Notes: generated by a model from the sequence alone, not told the origin. 64,000 nt of DNA from Isoperla grammatica (GCA_945910005.1 OX246747.1:18005010-18069009); one strand, 5' to 3'. Numbered from the stretch's first letter, positions 30,583-41,686 are shown. Numbers and translations are program-made.

Positions 30583-31059
30583 GTCAGTCGCTCGGGTGAC
30601 TCCCTTCCGTTCCTTCTTTGAAAGTAGCCCGCAATATATTGTATGTTAGTAAAATATACAATAATATTCAATAGACGTCACGTGGCGGCCATTATGAGGT
30701 ACTCACTGCTTGTTTACATTCATTCTGTCAATAGAAGACATGTAGGTTCTCCAAGAATTACACACTTCTAACCATATAGATTGATGAGTGCAGGTAAAAG
30801 CTAAAAAATTATAACACATGAAAATGGTTGTCTTGAAACAGAGTTGACACGTTCTTATTTTTCTTTCAGTCATGATACGGAACCTTTGTTTGAAAACAGT
30901 TTGTATGTCAATGAAAGGGCATCTGCAATATTGCAATATTAGGCTAGTGAAGTGTCAGATGACGTAAACAAATGTTTATAGAGCACCTCAGTATGGCCAC
31001 CGCGCTATACCGGAAATGATGTTATCCCTCGATCATATCCCATTAGCACTTCAAAACTC
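30583..31059. other. Unassigned stretch (presumed intron)
   Basis: It follows the GTCAGT donor. No further exon was recognised. A short palindrome tgcaatattgca lies at about 30930. Confidence 0.3.
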
Positions 31060-31070
31060 CAATTTATTCA

Positions 31071-31160
31071 CCTGCCCAGGGACTGCCACCTTATCGTGGT
31101 GGGCAGGTTTGCGTGCTTTGTTGATCCCGAGAGCTATGCCGGCGGAAGCGTATGCTTCTG
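31071..31160 (+). ncRNA. Candidate HDV-like self-cleaving ribozyme at the 5' end of the SINE-like family
   Basis: P1 strands CCTGCCC (31071-31077) and GGGCAGG (31101-31107) form seven Watson-Crick pairs. Between them lie AGGGACTG and a hairpin CCAC-CTTATC-GTGG (31086-31099), separated from the P1 3' strand by a single T. This order (P1, then P3 hairpin, then P1') with a six-base loop is that of HDV-family ribozymes, and the CCACC..A.CGTGGT core resembles, from memory, the trypanosome L1Tc 5' ribozyme. A stable hairpin CGGAAGC-GTAT-GCTTCTG (31143-31160) could be P4. P2 and the catalytic cytosine are not assigned with confidence. HDV-like ribozymes cleave just 5' of P1, which is exactly where copies c, d, e and i begin. 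Activity is inferred, not shown. Confidence 0.5.
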
Positions 31161-31460
31161 GTAGGGCCACCCAAGCCGGACTGGTCGAGGAGGAGAAGTC
31201 AGACGAAGTGCAGTCCACACCCCAATTTTCTTTTCCCCCCACTGTCCCATTGAATATTTCTCCTCCCACTTGGCCCTGCCCTCCCTTGCTGGACTCCCGT
31301 ATGTCGACTCACGCGACGTACAATGGATCTGATTCGGATGTGGCTTTATTCTTCATTATCATCTTTCTCATCTTCATTATCACCCGCTCATCGTCTCGAT
31401 TAGCCATCGTTGCATAAATATGAGACGTTAAGCCCCATTAATCCATCCATCCATCCATCC
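31071..31460 (+). mobile_element. SINE-like element (copy i, long 3' subfamily), best copy for the ribozyme-like head
   Basis: A full-length copy with a perfect 10-bp target duplication AATTTATTCA (31061-31070 and 31461-31470). The tail is (ATCC)n, unlike the (AATC)n of others. The 5' end equals the first base of helix P1 (31071-31077 with 31101-31107). Confidence 0.93.
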
Positions 31461-31619
31461 AATTTATTCAAATACGACCTAAAAAAGTGTTTACTTGAGA
31501 AAGCCAAGTTTATTCCCTATACATGAGTTCCTGTAATAATCTTCTTCTCCTTCTTTTCCTATGCCCGCATTTTTGGCTTACTGGGCCATCATGTCTGTAA
31601 TAATGCCGACCCGCATTGT

Positions 31620-31742
31620 CGCCAGGCTGTTTAACAGAGCCCCCGTTACCACGGGGGTGGTGCCCCTGATGGAGGTGGGTCGGTCTCCGTTGTCCGAGAC
31701 CTCAGCTCGCCCCAAGCTGAGCCCCCAGCCAAGCGTGAAGCC
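31620..31742 (+). other. GC-rich segment with three strong hairpins
   Basis: CCCCCGT-TACC-ACGGGGG at about 31640-31657, GGTCTC...GAGACC at about 31681-31700, and CTCAGCT-CGCCCCA-AGCTGAG at about 31701-31722. It abuts the break point of the inverted duplication. It could be the 5' UTR of a retroelement or a structured RNA. No family is recognised. Confidence 0.35.
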
Positions 31743-32643
31743 ATGCGTCTCTATTATCCTCGGAATGAGGCGAGCTCGTGACGCTCTTGGCGACGACCAG
31801 CCAACGATCGTAGCTCAGCACCTTCTTACAGCGCGGGTTGAAGCTGCGGGCGAGATAACATTCCTATATTTAGCGGCAATTGACTATTAAATCACATAAT
31901 ATATTTTATTATAATAATAATCAAACACCCGGTTCCGACATGTCAGGTCGGGGGGTGACGTATCACTAGTTTCTCGGGCTGTCAGCGCGCTTGGCAGCGT
32001 TGACCCACTCACCCGGGCGACAGGCTGCGCTTCCTCGACACCGGCATACTGTTGACCTCCCTCGACCTCGCCGACGCGCCCACGGGACTGGTCTGCGTCC
32101 TGAGGGCTTTCTGCTGCGTAAACAGTGCCCATCTGCGGACCGTGTTCTCCTTGTTTTGTTCACCGATCCTCCACAGCTCGTCAAACGCCTCGTCGGCGGC
32201 TTTGTCGGCGGCCGTCGGCGACGTCGATACGTCGGCAAATGTGAACGTCGGGTACGTCCTGTCCGCGACCGTCGGCGGGTGATGCTGTGATTTACGCATG
32301 CTGATTGGCGGTGGGGCCGTATCAGCGTCTTCGCTTGCTGGCGGACGCGCGACTGCAACGTGGTAAGCTGTTGGTTAGTTCTCGAGAAAACAAGATGTGG
32401 AGATGTCAGTCTGGACCATGCAAATATTATCCAACATATATATATATATATATATATCAAAACATTCTGCAGAAACTGATCATTTGCTTGAATTACATTA
32501 TACATAAGCGAAACGGAGTGGGAAGAAGAGAGAGGAACCCAGAGGAAAGGAAGGAGGAAAGAAAACTGTTGCCATCGGCTAATAGCCAACTGCAAGAGAG
32601 ATAAGAACACAACAACAACATCATGAATCTACTTTTCATTTAT
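31743..32643 (-). repeat. Right arm of the 0.9-kb inverted duplication
   Basis: Inverted copy of 29578-30470. It contains the exon copy at 32352-32013, its intron and the start of the next exon (31843-31743), which ends abruptly within codons. The TA microsatellite is longer here (about 32436-32457). Confidence 0.92.
32013..32352 (-). pseudogene. Inverted copy of the 340-bp exon
   Basis: The frame and both splice sites are kept, and the protein matches the left copy over the whole exon. It is probably non-functional, because the following exon is truncated at 31743 by the duplication break point, unless it belongs to a separate gene copy continuing elsewhere. Confidence 0.7.
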
Positions 32644-33248
32644 CCGGTCGAGGTGGGTCCCTCCTCGTGGTGACCGGTGCCCGCAAAGAGGGCTCTCGTG
32701 CACATCCTTAATCATCACTTTCTTCATTTCCCCTTCATCAGCCTTTCTCTTCTTACTTTCATTACCTTCTTCTTCATCCGTGCCGGCCCTCTTTGCGATC
32801 CAAACGCCCACCAGTCCCCCCCCCCCCCCCCAAAATAGTTTGTTTACGGCTTGTTCCCCTGATGACGACCCTTGCAATGATTAGGTTATGATTCGACTCT
32901 CTGATTGATTTGACAGCACTTGGGCTTGGGCACAGATTGCGTCGGTTGTATGCCCAGTGCAGGAGGTCCCTCTAGGCACCGTCCCAGGGCCGGGGGCCAA
33001 CTGCACTGTTAGAAGGCTGATTGCGTCTGTGTCCCATCCGGACGTGAAATTAGCACTTTCCTACATACCTCCTGATACACGCAGAAATCGTAAACTGGCT
33101 CTACTTCATGAATGGTGTATGTTGTCATGTCTAGCTGCCCCATGAAATAGACCCTGTTCCGTTTACAAGGCCCTATGTAGTAGAACCAACACGGGTTAGT
33201 TGAGTCTGTCAATCCGGGAAACTTTTGTAGGTTGTCCCCAATTAACCA
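32644..33248. other. Unassigned stretch with a C tract
   Basis: A short plus-strand frame (32957-33145, containing LALSYIPPDTRRNRKLALLH) resembles no family I can name. A poly-C run lies near 32817-32830. The right part may be the 5' UTR of the LINE whose ORF1 begins at 33249. Confidence 0.3.
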
Positions 33249-34280
33249 TGGCTTACAGCACAAACCACGCACCTGGGAACCCCCCTCTCCCTTCAATCTC
33301 ATACACCCACGCTATAAAAAGCAACAAACGTCCCCGATCTTTATTCGACACCCCAATCACGTTAGACACTGTACTTAAATCATTCACTACTACTGAAACT
33401 CAGCCACGATTTTTTATTATTCAACGAGAGGACGAAAAATCGTTTCTTACGGAGTCGCCCTTTGTAATTGTCAAAGCTCTTCAATGTATTGGTGCACCGT
33501 GAAAAATGCCAGAAAGCGACGAAATGGCACTATTCTAGTGGAAACGACCTCGGATAAACAATCCGAATTATTATCCAAGGCAACGTCATTCGGTAACCGC
33601 TACAACATCTCGGTTAAGCCTCATACCAGCCTTAACACATCCAAGGGAGTCATAAGATGTCCCGATTTAATGTACGCAAGCGACGAAGAGATAAAAGAAG
33701 AACTTGCCTCACAAGGTGTTATTGATTTGTACCGTATTAAATCACGCATTGATGGTCAACTAAAGCCAACCGCCACAATTATTCTCACCTTCAGAACCCC
33801 CAAACTCCCCAACAAAATAGTTGCTGGTTTCCACATCCTGGACGTTAAAACGTACGTACCTAATCCCATGAGATGTTTTACCTGCCAAAGATTTGGTCAT
33901 ATAAAAAAACCAATGTAATAATGCGCCTACTTGCCGGGTTTGTGGTCTTGATTACCATGAAGACACTGCCTGCACATCCCCAACAAAATGCGTTAACTGC
34001 CAAGGTCCCCACATTGCCTCCTCCCGAGATTGCCCGAAGTGGATCGAGGAGAGGAAAATACAAGACAATAATGACCCTGGAACGTGTCTCAATCGCTGAA
34101 GCAAAACGTAGGTACAACGTCATGAAGCCACCCACAAACCTACCTTTTATACATGCACATGTTGTCGCCAGCCAACATGCAGAATCAGCGGCTCGCGATG
34201 GAATTAAAGATGACCAGAATGCTCAACTTAAGGGGAAGGATGAGTCTTACTTTTGCAGTGGTACAGCAAATTCGCTATAA
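33249..34280 (+). pseudogene. LINE ORF1 relic (nucleic-acid-binding protein with zinc knuckles)
   Basis: It starts MAYSTNHAPGNPPLPSISYT. It continues with FFIIQREDEKSFLTESPFVI, a frame change near 33500, then KNARKRRNGTILVETTS, GVIRCPDLMYASDEEIKEEL and PTATIILTFRTPKLP (the RRM-like region of LINE ORF1 proteins), then RCFTCQRFGHI. After a stop and frame change near 33915 come further knuckles with the pattern C..CG..YHE..C and CVNCQG.H....DC (about 33920-34040). ORF2 is absent. The tail to 34280 is low-confidence. ORF1 is preserved only as frameshifted pieces. Confidence 0.7.
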
Positions 34281-35060
34281 CTCGTAAACCAATAGCTCAA
34301 TATTCATGAAACTTTTTTCTAGCACAGACAACTCCTGTAAAAGTTAGGTGTGGGTCCCGGCTTTTTTAAATTCTCGCCGTCGTATCCGCAAATATTTTTT
34401 AAAGTTGACTTTTTAATAGAACTAGATAGAGAAAATCTAAAACCCACACATAAAATGTACGCTTATAATTAGAATGTCCTATGAATTTAAAAACGGCATC
34501 ACGATTAGGCAAGCTACAATTTGGTGTTTAAATTGGACAGAATTTGAAGCGAATGTGCTGCCCTCCATAGAAATGTCTCCGAACCAGTACACTCCGACTG
34601 CAAGATTCTTGGAGGGGAAGTTTTGCGCGAGTGAGAAGCTCGTTTGAGCAGCCATAGAGAGCCATAGACGACCCTTCTTTCAACAACAAAAGCCAGCGGC
34701 CGGCCGGCCGGATAGCCGCCTGGCTGGCTGGGTTGTAAATATCTGCTGTAAATACATTTGAAATGCATTTGAAAGGAGCACGGTCGGTCGACCACTAATA
34801 AAACACTTCTCGTGAGTTAGAAGATTTTGATTCGGAAATTTTGAACGATGTTCACGAGGTTCACAAATCTATTACTTATATGTAAATACAAATTCACAAC
34901 ATTATTCTTTATAAATTTTTTTATAAATGTTAAGAGTGATGATAAGAAATCCCTAAAATATTGTTTATAATTGTATGTAGTTAGCCTATATTACACAAAA
35001 TGGAGTCAAGTTTTACCCCTTTCTCATGTCGATTTACAAACTCAGTATTGGTGCGAGAAT
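34281..35060. other. Unassigned stretch
   Basis: No gene is recognised. A GC-rich patch with repeated gccggccg and ctggctgg words lies at about 34680-34732. Confidence 0.3.
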
Positions 35061-35069
35061 GTCCAATTC

Positions 35070-35180
35070 GTATATATATATATATATATATAAAATTAAA
35101 ATAAAGCTTTAGTGTTTCAATTAAAATATATATATATATATATATATATAGGCCCAGATATATATATATATATATATTTG
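35070..35180. repeat. (TA)n microsatellites
   Basis: Three TA runs within 110 bp. The words between them (aaagctttagtgtttcaat) recur next to the TA run at about 38340, so the microsatellite belongs to a repeated unit. Confidence 0.85.
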
Positions 35181-35193
35181 TATATGGAGTGAT

Positions 35194-35393
35194 CCAGAAA
35201 TTAAAAAACAACCCCGACTGGGAATCGAACCCCAGGTGTCCCACTTGCCGGGTGGGCTCCATAACTTTTACACCACTGAGACTGGTAATTCGTCGGCTGG
35301 ATTGTGTGCATTATGACATTATGGCGCCCACCCGGCAAGTGCTCGGGATACCTGACTTCGATTCCCAGTCGGGGTTGGTTTTTTACTTTCCGG
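35194..35393. repeat. tRNA-like foldback repeat, copy 1
   Basis: The two ends are inverted copies of each other over about 75 bp. Read outward, each arm carries a tRNA-like 3' half: an anticodon-arm-like CCCAC-CCGGCAA-GTGGG (left arm, minus strand) and a T-arm CTGGG-GTTCGATT-CCCAG containing a perfect pol III B box GGTTCGATTCC. The left arm also has an A-box-like TCTCAGTGGTGTAA. The acceptor stem does not pair, so it is not a functional tRNA. Confidence 0.7.
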
Positions 35394-35591
35394 ATTTTCA
35401 CCACCACCATCACGAAAAGAGTGTTTTTGAAAATAATATCGATTTAATATATGTTATAACTTATAAGGAAACATTTGTTTAGATAAAACCAATCCTTGTA
35501 ATACATTCTGCAACCAACAAAATATAAAAAATCGTATATAATAGTATATGAAATCTGGTGTTTATAGTAAGCCACTATGAGTTTTATATAA

Positions 35592-35722
35592 GTGAACTAA
35601 GACAGAAAGTTAAAAATCCTACCCCGCTGGGAATCGAATCCAAGACTCCCACGCCGGCAAGTGGTAGACCTGGGTTCGATTCTCAGCGGGGTCGGAATTT
35701 TTAACTTTCTGTCTTAGTTCAC
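35592..35722. repeat. tRNA-like foldback repeat, copy 2 (shorter)
   Basis: Outer arms gtgaactaagacagaaagtt and its complement pair over 20 bp and continue through ccccgctgggaatcga against tcgattctcagcgggg. B-box-like GGTTCGATTCTC (plus) and GGATTCGATTCCC (minus) sit in opposite arms. A third, partial relative (accctgctggcaatcgaacc) lies at about 35770-35795. Confidence 0.7.
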
Positions 35723-35799
35723 ACATATACATATATTTTATGGGACAAGACACAAAGTAAAACAACCGACCCTGCTGGCAATCGAACCCAGCGGGGCTA

Positions 35800-36746
35800 T
35801 TCTCTAAATATGAGCAGTGAGCACGTGATCGAGTTATGACGGTTTTTTACTACGCGATGCGTTATTATGAGTCATAACTTTTATCACTTTCTCAATACTA
35901 CGCCGTTCCGCCTCAACGCGTATATAATTTATTTAGTACAAATGTGTTCCAATTTGTTGGATAAATTTAATTTATACAGACACTTAGCAAGATAGCAAGA
36001 AGGTATTACAATCATTTCCCGTTCGAATTAATCGCGAAGTTTTAGGTTATATAAGACTCGTACCGTAAGTTATGAAATCATAGCTTATCGCATGGTACAA
36101 ATATCACGGGATTTTTGAGGTGATAGGTAATATGACGTGCTCTCATTTCGAGAATAGCTGGGTCTCCCACTTGTCGGGCGGGCCACAGCTACAGAGGAAC
36201 ACATTTTTATGATATTCAGCCCTAACATATTTCAGTTTATGTGTTTATAACTATATTGACAAGTGGGCCGCGACACCCACAGACCCATTTTCTGAGAAAG
36301 GACCGGAACATGTATTGTCATTACGAGGGGTAAGGGGTAGTAGCAGTTTGGATTGTTCTTTGACGACGGCCTCCCTTGGCACAAGATATCGAGACACGCT
36401 GTGACATGGACTAATTTCACTATAGATCCGTATACGTAAAGTCTTGTAGTCAACAATGGAATTTAATCATTTTGTGAAATTAAAGTGTCAACGATACGTA
36501 CAGCGTTTGAAAAGAATCTTACCATAAATGTATCGATAACTGTGGTTGTATTTTGTGATATTCTAACATTGAGCAATAATTATTGGTCATGTCAATAAAT
36601 ATCACGCTTCCGTGAACGTTATACCTGCGATCACAACGAGTCATGTCTGAACTTCGCTATTGTGTTACGTCTCTGTCAATTCAGCTATTCTATTCTAGAC
36701 AACGAGCTTATGCTCCATGAAGATGAAATGCAAATAAAAAAAGTAC
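35800..36746. other. Unassigned AT-rich stretch
   Basis: Nothing is recognised. Confidence 0.3.
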
Positions 36747-36815
36747 TCTTCGCGGGACTTGAACCCACGAGCTGTAGATTCACACCTGACAAATAGGCCC
36801 ACAGAGACCGGTGTA
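36747..36815 (-). other. tRNA-like sequence (pseudo-tRNA or SINE head)
   Basis: The minus strand has a T-arm GTGGG-TTCAAGT-CCCGC with five pairs and a canonical B box GGTTCAAGTCC, preceded by GGTCTCTGTGGGCC, an A-box-like stretch. Anticodon and acceptor stems do not form well, so a working tRNA is unlikely. Confidence 0.4.
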
Positions 36816-38112
36816 TAATTTTATTTATTTAGTGTCCATCCTGTTCAGTTATCAAACTGATTTACAAAAGAGGACAATAAATAGAACTATGCATACAAAT
36901 AATACAAATAATAATGCAAATTAATAAAATAACAAGAATAGAATATTATGTTGTTAGGCCTACTGTTACTTAGTTTTACAAAACTGATTTGGTTGTTTCG
37001 TCTACGTAAGCTCCCGGTGCTTGTTTGTAGTAGTTGGCTAAGAGTGTTACCGCCATTCAATCACCGTCAGTAACCACATGACAATCCAAACAGGACCTCG
37101 GTGGCATTGATATCCACAACATCCGAAGCTACGCAAAACTCTAGTTTTCACCAACCCTTTCAGCGTATTAGCGGCTGTTGTCTTGTGCATAATGTCCTAG
37201 CTATAGTGTGGGTTTCCTTCGTTGTCTTCTACAAGATAAACGACAAGTCAAGTGCAGGTTGCATATTCTACAAGAACTGTGTGTACTCTCTTCGTCGGGT
37301 GCGAGGGTCGAGAGTACCACCGCATTTTCACGTCTATTGTGCGTTCTTCTTGAGATCGCCCCCTCAGTATAAACTAATTCATTCGTAAAGCTTTTATTTA
37401 TATGCAGTACAATTAGCGATACTCAACTTTATCCATGGTGTGCTCGAAAACATTTATTATTATCAAATTGTATATTCATTCCATTACATTGTATTTTATA
37501 TTACGTTTAGATTTTCTTCTATTCTGTGGGTTTTATAGTTATCTCTGGTACAGGGTTGCAGGTGTGAAAAAGTAACGAACTCACCAAGTGATCTGTCTCA
37601 AATCCCCATGTTGCTTGTCAGTAAACAAACATTTGGAGAGGCTTGTACTACTCAGCGATCTCGGGTAGCAGTGACCCAGTAACCGAGGCCTGCAGTTTGC
37701 AAGCTAGTCAGCTGGCTGGTTGGTGACGGAGCAATAAGTCTACAATTGTCTTGAAAAGTTATCCCATCATGTTCATGATTAACCAATTATAATTTACAAA
37801 TCAATCGATGGATAACGATTGAAAGGCTACCCTGCCCACATTACAAGTTAATATTTTGTCACACCTGAAATATCAAGGGTTCATTCTTACCTATTTCGGT
37901 GCTCTGATTAATTAATAGTATAAAGCTACAATTGAATGTTATCATCAGATTCCTATGCAAGTTTTAAGTATTGTATCTATATCTTATATCCATTTTACCC
38001 AATAAAGAATTGTATTTTACATGAGATAAAACGTTACAAGCAATTGTAATTTTTAGCTTTAATATAATATATTCATCTTATTTATTTGTATATATATATA
38101 TATATATATATA
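36816..38112. other. Unassigned AT-rich stretch
   Basis: No gene is recognised. A TA run precedes the inverted repeat at 38113. Confidence 0.3.
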
Positions 38113-38321
38113 TCAACAAAATTAAAATAATTGCGGGTTATTCCGCCACGTTCTACCTCCATATTGTGCCGACGTTTCAGGAACCTTATGGATCCTATCC
38201 TCAGGGCGTCGAGCTGTCAACTCCCCGCCCTGAGGATAGGATCCATAAGGTTCCTGAAACGTCGGCACAATATGGAGGTAGGACGTGGCGGAATAACCCG
38301 CAATTATTTTAATTTTGTTGA
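38113..38321. repeat. Near-perfect inverted repeat, 96-bp arms, 17-bp loop
   Basis: Arms 38113-38208 and 38226-38321 differ at about one position. The arms contain gccgacgtttcaggaac and its complement, a word type common in the terminal repeats of Penelope-like elements, and TA runs lie outside. A Penelope ORF lies 0.5 kb to the right. Confidence 0.9.
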
Positions 38322-38365
38322 CATAAATCCTGGCCACGAAAGCTTTAGTGTTTTAATATATATAT

Positions 38366-38488
38366 AGAAGGATAGACCCCAACAGCTTACCTGAATTGTA
38401 GACCGTGGTGGTATAGAGATAAAGACAACATATATAAAGGACAACACAAGTTTTCCGAGACGTTTCGGTTCAAGACCTTGATCACTCC
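38366..38488. repeat. Direct repeat unit 1 (Penelope-associated)
   Basis: A 123-bp unit starting agaaggatagaccccaacag and containing ccgagacgtttcggttcaag. It recurs at 38572-38694 with few changes. Confidence 0.88.
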
Positions 38489-38571
38489 TTTTGGCCTTTC
38501 TTTAATCCTGTGTATATATATATATATATACAGGATTAAAGAGAGGCCAGAAGGCTAGCAATATGATAGGT

Positions 38572-38694
38572 AGAAGGATAGACCCCAACAGCTTACCTGA
38601 ATTGTAGACCGTGGTGGTATAGAGATAAAGCAAACATATATAAAGGACAACACAAGTTTTCCGAGACGTTTCGGTACAAGACCTTGATCACTCG
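38572..38694. repeat. Direct repeat unit 2 (Penelope-associated)
   Basis: Second copy of the unit at 38366. The two lie downstream of the minus-strand Penelope ORF, where Penelope elements carry their pseudo-LTR. Confidence 0.88.
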
Positions 38695-38848
38695 GGAGTA
38701 AGAAGACTACTGACTAACTAACCTAACCTATGAACTAAACTAGCTGGCCCTATTGGCTGTTGGGGGGGGGGGGGGAGGGGGAGAGTGGCAGAAAGAAGGG
38801 GTTGGGAGGCTAGGAAGGTGGTGGGGGAAGCAGGGACATAGTTCCTCT

Positions 38849-40265
38849 TCACCGGATGTTTAAGTTGGGTGGAGTGCGAGATTTAGTTATCCACTGATGG
38901 GCCAACTCCCATCTTCGTAGCTCTCCTGGATTGCAGCTGGCAGGAAAAGATTTTATGATCCTGGTGGTGAAGCATGAATGGAATGGTAAGTCATGTAGTG
39001 CTGCATGTTCTGCCACGGGCTTCTCCATGTCTTGTTGGTTTACACTCTGTCTGTGTCCCGTCATACGCACACTGAGAGGGGTGGTTGTGAGTCCTACATA
39101 CTCAGCCGGACAGCGAGTGCATCTGAGCTGGTAAATCACATTGTCCGTGCTACAGGTGTTATGGTGCCGGATGGGGTAAACTCTGCCTGTGGCTTGGGCC
39201 TCAAAAGTGGTGGAGGGTGGATGCATAATGCATGTCTTGCATCTAGGCCTATTGCAGGGGTAGGATCCTGTAGGCTGAGTTGTTGTGGTTTCCCTGGTTT
39301 GACAGTCGCGTCTAACCACTAGGTCTCCGATGTTGGGAGGACGTCTGAATGCCACTCTGGGGAGGGCGCTGAATATGTCCCTGGTTCTCGGAGAGGCCTG
39401 GAGAATATTAAAGCCATTCTTAAGGATGGCATTAAGAACTTGGAGACCTGGGTGCCACTCGGTGGTTAGCGGGATAATGTCGCAGGTTGCGGGAGGCGTG
39501 GTCCTCGGTGGGCGATGAACTTGCTGCTCCACCCTGGCTCGGTCGTAGCCTCTGGCCACAAAAGCGGTGGTTATTCGCTGGCAGTAATTGACAAGGTCAC
39601 GATCGGTGGAACAGATGCGCCGTCCCCTAACCGCCAGTGAATAAGGTAAGGCATGTTTAGTGTACGTGGGATGACAGCTATCGTGATGAAGGTACTGTTG
39701 GCTATTGGTAGGCTTGAAGTGGACGGTCGTTCTTATGTGGCCTTCCTCGAGGAATACATCAACGTCCAGAAAGGTGATGTGATGGGTCGAAGTATCCCAA
39801 GTGAAGTTCACAGGGCAAGATGTGTTGAGCTCCAGTAGGAACGAGTCTAGGGCTTCACGTCCGTGTGTCCAAATCACGAAGATGTCGTCAATAAACCTAA
39901 GCCAGCAGAGGGGTGTGCACCCCTGTTTTGCAAGAAAATCCTTCTCCAGCTTCCCCATGAACAAATTCGCGTAGGACGGAGCCATACGAGTACCCATGGC
40001 TGTACCTTGAACCTGTAGGTAGTGCCGGTCCTTGAAGCGGAAGTTGTTCTTACGTAGCACCATATGGGCTAGCTCAGTGAGGAACTGAGTGTCGGGTTTG
40101 GAGTGGCGAGGTCGTTGTCCCAGGTAGTATTCGATTGCGGATAGGCCTTGGGTGATTGGTATATTCGTGTACAAAGATGTTACATCGATAGTGGCCAAGA
40201 TGGTGTTGTCCGGTAGGGGGGTGTTGATTTTGCGTAGCTTGTCGAGAAAGTCGAAAGTGTCGAAA
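38849..40265 (-). CDS. Penelope-like element RT plus GIY-YIG endonuclease, 5'-truncated
   Basis: An uninterrupted minus frame. It starts inside the RT with ATIDVTSLYTNIP, then GTAMGTRMAPSYANLFMG and LRFIDDIFVIW (the catalytic FIDD box, about residue 108 of the open part). It continues with TFLDVDVFL and FKPTNSQQYLHHDSCHP. A Cys-rich linker CNRPRCKTC then precedes a GIY-YIG domain (VIYQLRCTRCPAEYVGLTTT with R..GH). The layout is that of endonuclease-bearing Penelope elements. The frame stays open upstream of 40198 until a TA run near 40270, so the N-terminal third is missing by 5' truncation. No frameshift occurs in the kept part, so the insertion is fairly young. It probably cannot move on its own. 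Confidence 0.88.
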
Positions 40266-40289
40266 GTGTAATATATATATATATATTAC

Positions 40290-41094
40290 TGATGTATTCG
40301 TATTGTGCATCAAATTGTTTTTACATTATTTCCTCTATGAAATCTACTGGACGTAAAGAGGCAAGTAAACAACTTATACATTGTAATCTATGACAAGTAG
40401 AAACCCACGATTATATTGTTGTATTACAGCAGTGCGAAATAATAACCCGTAATTATTGTTTAGCGTTAAATAATGCATTTCATTATGTATTGTATGCTGT
40501 AATATAAATAAGTTGCGAGTGTGCATACATATATGATGTTCTACGATTATTGTAAATGTAGCCAATAATAATAATAATAATAATGATAATACAAAATAAA
40601 AATGATTATCTCATCAGCTCACATTGTGTCTTCAGGTTTTACTATCCAGATCCAAAATAAGTAAGTGTAGATGAACAAATCTTGTTTTGTATTAGTAAAG
40701 TTTCTAATAAGTTTTTTCTAATTGTAATGACGCGGCAATGAACTTCGTTGTTTGACAACCATCTTTAGAAAGATTCCAGATTCCAGTGCCGTTCTTGCAC
40801 GAACCTGTCGTGCCAGACAAGGGTCTTCCTCAACCACCCGGCCGAGGGGGGCGGTAAGGACTGATCGCAAATTATACCTGTCAATAGGTGAGGTGATTAC
40901 GTCTCTTGTGCGTCTTCGCTGAGTTCGTTTCCTCAAAAATAACTATTTGTTTGAATAATAAACAAATTTTACAACTCTATCCATAGTATGCTCACAAACA
41001 TGTACTCTCGTTACCGGCACTTATCTTCACTACCCGCGATATTCCATCAACGGACAGAAATTCTAATTACATATTTTGTAACTTTTATAAACCT
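40290..41094. other. Unassigned AT-rich stretch with (AAT)n
   Basis: An (ATA)n run is near 40565. A minus frame at 40936-40718 (basic, containing TSPIDRYNLRSVLTAPLGRV) is compositionally plausible but matches no family I know. Confidence 0.3.
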
Positions 41095-41686
41095 CTGGTA
41101 CAGGGTTGTATGTGTAACCAAATTACTATATCAGCGATTGGAATATGACCGTTACCTCCAGTATTTGACACTCCGATACGCTCCGAACAACAGCAGATTG
41201 ATTATGATATAAATGTAAACTTATTGCGTATACATCAATGGTTCATGCTTACTTATAGTTTGATCTGATGGACATTTTATGAATGTTCGTAGGTTGTATA
41301 CTAAAGAAACACGACGTATTGTAATATATTTGTAAATTGTATACAATTTATGTCGACAAGTTTATGTCTACTTTTGTAAACTGCAATCGCCTATTCATAA
41401 TCATTGATTTATATGACGTATAAGTACAAGGTATTATTATTATTATTATCATTTTATTGTTGCAATTTTGCAATACATAGAAACTCGGTCAAAATCGGCG
41501 TAACCATGTTGTACAGACATAAATGTCACGTATTTCCATGTGTTTACCTTATTAAAGTCTACTTAGAACTAATTAAATATATCATTTCATTGTCCATTTT
41601 ATTTCTCCAAAACAACTGTGGATGCTATGTGCGGTCGTGGCCGATTTCTACTCATCCCAGCATTATTTATAATATACTATGTATAG

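Noticed and set aside
35194..35393. A functional tRNA-Ala gene (GGC-like anticodon loop)
   Set aside because: The acceptor stem does not pair, U33 is C, and the unit is a foldback with two tRNA-like arms.
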